The position numbers and the translations under genes are program-made. Below, piece after piece: positions 60,942-64,000 of a DNA stretch of 64,000 nucleotides (position 1 is its first letter; every line of letters begins with the position of its first letter). The stretch comes from DATBLE01 sp038248655 (GTDB lineage: Bacteria; Actinomycetota; Thermoleophilia; Gaiellales; Gaiellaceae): assembly GCA_038248655.1 (NCBI GenBank), contig JBBRXG010000004.1, forward strand, positions 3,062 to 67,061, written 5' to 3'. Below the pieces are notes generated by a model. The model searched no databases. It was not told the DNA's origin and saw only the letters and a program-made list of their open reading frames with translations.

Positions 60942-61595
60942 GTGTTCCCCGCCCTCATCGGCAGCGGTGCCGCCTTGGCCGCCCTGGCCGCCGGCTGGCT
61001 GATCGTTGGGATCGCCCGACGCACACGGAGGTCGCGCCAGCATCGCGTCGACCAACGCAGGCTCGCTCAGATGCAGCACGCCGAGCGGCAGCGAAGCGGC
61101 CCGCCGGCCGAAGTCACCAAGGAGGCCGCGGTGATCCGCGACGCCGAGCGGAGCCTGGCCGAGGCCCGCCGTCAGGCGAGCGCGATCGTCTCCGAGGCGG
61201 AGCGGAAGGCACACGAGATCGCCGCCGGCGCCGAGAACGAGCGCGACACCCTGCTCGGCGACGCCGGTCGCGCGGCCGCCGAGGTCAAGAAGGACGCCAG
61301 GCGCACGGCGACCGCCACCGTCCAGGAGGGCGAGCGGAGGGCAGCCGAGATCGTCGCCGCAGGGGAGCGTTCCCTGGCCGAGCTGGAACGGCAGCTGGCG
61401 GACGAGCGTGCACGGGCGAACGAGAAGCGAAGGGAGCTGTCGACGCAGATCACGGGCCTGCTCGAGGAGCTCCGGCGCACGACCGCTGGAGGTGCGAACG
61501 GCAGGCACGCGAGCCCGAGAGAAGCCGGAGCCGCACCGCTCCGCCCAAAGGCAGGGACAGACCCGAGGTCTGTCCCTGATCGCCAGACCGACTAG
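60942..61595 (+). CDS. Membrane-anchored coiled-coil protein
   Basis: 217 residues. One N-terminal helix (PALIGSGAALAALAAGWLIV) followed by a long charged coiled coil with repeated 'EAER'/'EAA' heptads (to about residue 180), like the N-terminal part of RNase Y or DivIVA-family proteins but without a catalytic domain. GTG start 14 bp after the DivIVA-like gene. Its 3' end overlaps the convergent secreted-protein gene by 4 bp. Confidence 0.75.
   Translation: MFPALIGSGAALAALAAGWLIVGIARRTRRSRQHRVDQRRLAQMQHAERQRSGPPAEVTKEAAVIRDAERSLAEARRQASAIVSEAERKAHEIAAGAENERDTLLGDAGRAAAEVKKDARRTATATVQEGERRAAEIVAAGERSLAELERQLADERARANEKRRELSTQITGLLEELRRTTAGGANGRHASPREAGAAPLRPKAGTDPRSVPDRQTD
61552..61578. terminator. 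12-bp perfect hairpin at the end of two convergent genes
   Basis: CAGGGACAGACC, loop CGA, GGTCTGTCCCTG. It lies within the last codons of the rightward gene and just before the end of the leftward one. It is symmetric, so it could terminate both. No T-run follows, as is common in high-GC actinobacteria. Confidence 0.5.
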
Positions 61596-62317
61596 CTCTG
61601 CCCGGCCGGATAGCCCACGGCGGCGGGCGGGAACGGTCGGATCGCCGAGGCCTCGAACGAGGCGGGGGCGCGCCCGGTCACCTGATAGCCGGGATCCTGG
61701 AGCAGGGAAGCCTTGCGGACGGCGAGCCACGAGCCGCCCGGCGACTGGGCGAGGGAGACACGCTCGAAGCGATAGCGGTAGCGATTGCAGGACGGCCGTC
61801 CACCGTCCCAGCTCTCTGCCATCGCCATCGGCGTGAGCGCCGCGTGGCTGGCCGGGAGCTCGATCGGCGGCGACACCGGCTGCCCGTCGACCCAGACACG
61901 CCAGGTGTTGGGGCGGGCGGCGGTCTCGAGGACGCCGATCCGCATCGCAGTGCCATTGTCGATCTCCGACGCCACCTCGACGTACGCGGCGCCCGTGCCC
62001 GGACGCTTCACCTCGTAGTAGAGCCTGTTCCCGGTGCCCGGCAGGCTGTTCAAGCCGACCTGGATCCACTCGTCGCTCCCACCGGGCCCCTCTCCCGGCG
62101 CGCCGACGCCGACCCAGCCTGCCACGTGCCCGTTCTCGACGGCCGGGGAGGCCAGCGAGGTGACGACCGCCGAGATCCCGTGGCCGTACCGGTCCGCCTG
62201 GACGCCGGCGTACGAGTATCCGTACGGCCCGCACGCCGCCCCCGCCTGCGTGGACGAGACGGTCGCGCACGCTGCGGCGAGCACTGCCGCGATCGAGATG
62301 CCGAAGCGGACGAGCAG
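61592..62317 (-). CDS. Secreted protein of unknown function (laminin-G-like beta fold)
   Basis: About 241 residues. A signal peptide LLVRFGISIAAVLAAACATV is seen only if translation starts at CTG 62317, which has AGGAGG five bases upstream; GTG 62284 would cut the signal in half. The mature part (GNRLYYEVKRPGTGAAYVEV, RPNTWRVWVDGQPVSPPIEL) resembles a concanavalin/laminin-G-type sandwich. The substrate or role is unknown. Confidence 0.65.
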   Translation of the reverse strand: MLVRFGISIAAVLAAACATVSSTQAGAACGPYGYSYAGVQADRYGHGISAVVTSLASPAVENGHVAGWVGVGAPGEGPGGSDEWIQVGLNSLPGTGNRLYYEVKRPGTGAAYVEVASEIDNGTAMRIGVLETAARPNTWRVWVDGQPVSPPIELPASHAALTPMAMAESWDGGRPSCNRYRYRFERVSLAQSPGGSWLAVRKASLLQDPGYQVTGRAPASFEASAIRPFPPAAVGYPAGQS

Positions 62318-62661
62318 AGTGACCTCCTGGCCGGGTGACCCGGGCCGACAAACGACCCGTTGCAGGAGCCATCGACCCTCGGAACCCGTCCCTGCATCCC
62401 TCGAACGCGGTCACTCGAACGGGGTCGCCCGTTCGGTGCGCGAACGGCATCGGGAACAACGGTGGACGCGCGAACGCGACCGCTCTGTCGGGATGAGCGC
62501 AGTAGGCCAGGAACGTCGACCCGCCCCTTCGATGCGCGCGAGCGCATCGCAAGGCCGATGAGGAGCGTGCCTATGAGCAGAGGTAGCGGCGGGGCGATGT
62601 CATCCGCAGGCAACCATTGCTCTGGGCCAGTGATCGAGCGAAAGCGGTCGAGGAGCGCTTC
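62318..62661. other. 344-bp region without an intact gene
   Basis: Holds a 48-bp stretch at 62436-62483 that repeats the end of the membrane-protein gene at 63876, plus GC-rich sequence with several CGAACGG/CCCGTTCG-type short inverted motifs around 62402-62440. No intact gene or RNA is evident. Confidence 0.5.
62436..62483 (-). repeat. 48-bp repeat, copy A (3' remnant of a membrane-protein gene)
   Basis: Matches 63879-63926 at 43 of 48 bases. On the minus strand it reads AVAFARPPLFPMPFAH against AVAFAHPPWFPTPFAH in the intact copy. Only the last 16 codons are kept; the DNA further upstream is unrelated. Confidence 0.6.
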
Positions 62662-63018
62662 ATGCTTTCCTTCATGAGCATGAAGAGACGGATGAGAATC
62701 TCGACGGGCGGGCAGATCTCGATCCCGGCAGCGATCCGGCATCGCTGGGGCACCTCCACGGTTGCGCTCGAGGACCAGGGCGACAGGATCGTCCTCGAGC
62801 CTGCGTCCGATGATCCGATCGCGGCCTCCGAAGGTGCGCTCGCGGCGGAGCTCGGTACGCTCGATCTCGTGCGGCTTCGCCGTGAGGCGCGCGAGGACGA
62901 GCGGGTCGCCGAGGCACGCCGGGCCCGTGAACCGCTCCGCCCGGCCGATCTCGCTCGCCGATGCCGTCCTGATCGCCCCGGCGCAGGAGGGCGACCGCAT
63001 CGTCACGACAGACCCTGA
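62662..63018 (+). CDS. AbrB-family antitoxin of a decayed module
   Basis: 118 residues. The AbrB fold is clear (MRISTGGQISIPAAIRHRWG, ALEDQGDRIVLEP) but the C terminus is not normal: from about residue 90 the frame runs on through toxin DNA in the wrong frame (RPADLARRCRPD...). GAGGAG precedes ATG 62662. The antitoxin may still bind DNA. Confidence 0.7.
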   Translation: MLSFMSMKRRMRISTGGQISIPAAIRHRWGTSTVALEDQGDRIVLEPASDDPIAASEGALAAELGTLDLVRLRREAREDERVAEARRAREPLRPADLARRCRPDRPGAGGRPHRHDRP

Positions 63019-63079
63019 CGTCCTCGCCGTTGCCAAGTCCGAGAGGCTCGGGTCGGTTGCGCTGCCCGGGCCCGGCTGA
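62927..63079 (+). pseudogene. C-terminal remnant of a PIN-domain toxin
   Basis: In the frame next to the antitoxin the sequence reads ISLADAVLIAPAQEGDRIVT and TDPDVLAVAKSERLG, the last part of a PIN domain with its SLADA and TTDPD acidic motifs. The first two thirds, including the N-terminal catalytic aspartate, are missing, so the toxin is dead. Confidence 0.65.
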
Positions 63080-63170
63080 ACGACGACGCCGTCCGGGCTG
63101 AGCGCCGGCGGCGGCGGTTCGAAGTCCGCCCGTCGCTCCGCGGCGACAGCCCAACTCCCAACCTTCGCCC

Positions 63171-63198
63171 TGGTACGCTCATGGTATGCGTACTACCA
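63171..63198 (+). promoter_or_regulatory. Overlapping repeats at the start of the intact vapBC operon
   Basis: GTACGC (63173-63178) and GCGTAC (63188-63193) form an inverted repeat with a 9-bp spacer. TGGTA occurs at 63171 and 63182 (11 bp apart) with its complement TACCA at 63194-63198. The antitoxin ATG (63186) lies inside, so the mRNA is likely leaderless and bound antitoxin would cover both promoter and start. Confidence 0.5.
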
Positions 63199-63431
63199 TC
63201 GACGGTGCCGGGCGAGTGGTGATCCCGAAAGCACTGCGCGACGAGGCGGGGCTCACCGCCGGCGCCGAGGTCGACATCGAGTTTCGCGACGGCCGGATCG
63301 AGCTCGAGGCGACGACGGTCCCGATGCGTATCGCCAGGAGGTCGCAGCGCGCCACGATCGAGGCCGAGGGCGCGATGCCGACGTTGACGGGCGCGGAGGT
63401 GCGCGCCGTTCTGGAACGCGTCCGCCGTTGA
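63186..63431 (+). CDS. AbrB-family antitoxin (VapB-like)
   Basis: 81 residues. AbrB domain RTTIDGAGRVVIPKALRDEA, then GAEVDIEFRDGRIELEATT, and a C-terminal toxin-binding tail. The stop overlaps the PIN gene (TTGA). Paired with an intact PIN toxin, unlike the module 250 bp upstream. Confidence 0.88.
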   Translation: MRTTIDGAGRVVIPKALRDEAGLTAGAEVDIEFRDGRIELEATTVPMRIARRSQRATIEAEGAMPTLTGAEVRAVLERVRR

Positions 63432-63835
63432 ACACGGTCGACACCAGCGTCGCCGTGGCGGCGGCACTGCCCTGGCACGAGTCCCATGCCATCGCCCGTT
63501 CCGCCCTTCCTCGCCGCAAGCCGCCGCTTCTCGCGCAGGTCGCGGTCGAGACGTACTCGGTCCTGACGAGGCTGCCTCCGCCCCAGCGCGTGCCCGTCTC
63601 GGTCGCACGGGACTACCTGAAGGAGACATTCGTCCTCCCGCCGCTCGTGCTCGGACCGGACGGCTACGTGTGGCTCCTCGACCGTGCCGCAGCGGAGAGC
63701 ATCGCCGGCGGCGCGCTCTACGACGCACTCGTCGCCGCCACGGCACGGGAGGCCGGGGCGACGCTCCTCACCCTCGACCGCCGAGCAGTCACGACCTATC
63801 AGCTGCTCGGCGTCGACTACCGACTCGTCGGCTGA
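63428..63835 (+). CDS. PIN-domain ribonuclease toxin (VapC-like)
   Basis: 135 residues with all acidic site residues: D5 (NTVDTSVAVAAAL), E (QVAVETYSVLTRL), D (GALYDALVAATA) and D (LLTLDRRAVTTY). TTG start in a TTGA overlap with the antitoxin. RNase toxin. Confidence 0.88.
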   Translation: MNTVDTSVAVAAALPWHESHAIARSALPRRKPPLLAQVAVETYSVLTRLPPPQRVPVSVARDYLKETFVLPPLVLGPDGYVWLLDRAAAESIAGGALYDALVAATAREAGATLLTLDRRAVTTYQLLGVDYRLVG

Positions 63836-63875
63836 CTCGCTCCGCGACGAGGGCCGGAGGACATCGAATCAGGCC

Positions 63876-64000
63876 TCAGTGCGCGAACGGCGTCGGAAAC
63901 CACGGCGGATGCGCGAACGCGACCGCCGAAAGCGCCAGAAGCACGAAGCCCACGTACGGCGTCAGCGCACGGCCGTACCGCCCGGTCTTCTCGTAGACCA
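63876..64000 (-). CDS. C-terminal end of a membrane protein (5' part outside window)
   Basis: The last 40 codons read YEKTGRYGRALTPYVGFVLL then ALSAVAFAHPPWFPTPFAH, one hydrophobic helix ending in a short His/Pro tail. The rest lies beyond the right edge; family unknown. Confidence 0.6.
   Translation of the reverse strand, partial: VYEKTGRYGRALTPYVGFVLLALSAVAFAHPPWFPTPFAH
63879..63926 (-). repeat. 48-bp repeat, copy B
   Basis: Intact-gene copy of the repeat at 62436-62483. Four of the five differences found by eye fall in positions that leave the AVAFA-PP-FP-PFAH pattern readable, as expected for a duplicated coding end. Confidence 0.6.

Noticed and set aside
60783..62552. 589-codon minus-strand frame over the coiled-coil genes
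   Set aside because: Shadow; only its first part contains the true 16-codon remnant listed as a repeat.
1..64000. CRISPR arrays, rRNA genes, transposases, integrases
   Set aside because: None was seen when reading the translated frames and sequence; no repeat-spacer pattern or transposase motif.

Overview
The window is high-GC DNA with dense, mostly overlapping operons (many ATGA, GTGA and TTGA stop/start junctions), frequent GTG starts and several promoters that appear to give leaderless mRNAs. The gene content (NarGHJI, CuA heme-copper enzyme, baeRF-type protein, Fpg, Wzx/Wzy-type polysaccharide genes, DivIVA-like proteins) fits an actinobacterium, perhaps a deep lineage such as Thermoleophilia. 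That placement is inferred; no rRNA or marker tree is available.

Left part (1-5.2 kb): a TetR/MFS efflux pair, an AbrB/PIN toxin-antitoxin pair, a frameshifted ECF sigma factor and a three-repeat membrane protein that overlaps it. Nitrogen-oxide block (5.2-31.8 kb): the membrane-bound nitrate reductase operon narGHJI with a small cysteine protein; a TDT-family channel and an OsmC protein; a short AT-rich patch with a glyoxalase-like gene and half of a tRNA-Arg; folE, a cupin and a GH65 phosphorylase/beta-phosphoglucomutase pair; then a CuA-type subunit II, a heme-copper subunit I that lacks the usual oxidase tyrosine, a membrane cytochrome c, a flavin reductase and a PduO adenosyltransferase. 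These are followed by small redox and NO-stress proteins: DUF302, a hemerythrin-like remnant, cupin, AhpD-like, Ric/ScdA/YtfE, a seven-iron ferredoxin, Rieske, DUF2249, a SufR-like regulator, SufT/DUF59 and an NnrS-like membrane protein. The set reads as nitrate respiration plus NO removal and Fe-S repair. No nitrite reductase is visible here.

31.9-35.7 kb holds ordinary housekeeping or stress genes: DUF488, a YcaQ-like winged-helix protein, a frameshifted short-chain dehydrogenase and a cupin-TPR protein. From 35.8 to 60.1 kb, at lower GC, lies an exopolysaccharide locus: beta-helix protein, acyltransferase, four GT4 glycosyltransferases, a Wzy-Wzx fusion, sulfotransferase, two methyltransferases, nucleotide-sugar dehydrogenase, heparinase-like lyase, bi-domain dehydrogenase, initiating sugar transferase and Wzc-like co-polymerase/kinase. 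60.2-64 kb has two DivIVA-like coiled-coil proteins, a secreted protein, a decayed and an intact AbrB/PIN module, and the end of a membrane protein.

Three genes (sigma factor, hemerythrin-like protein, SDR) are each split by a one- or two-base frameshift in a simple run or dinucleotide. This may be real decay or residual sequencing error, so check reads before interpreting them.
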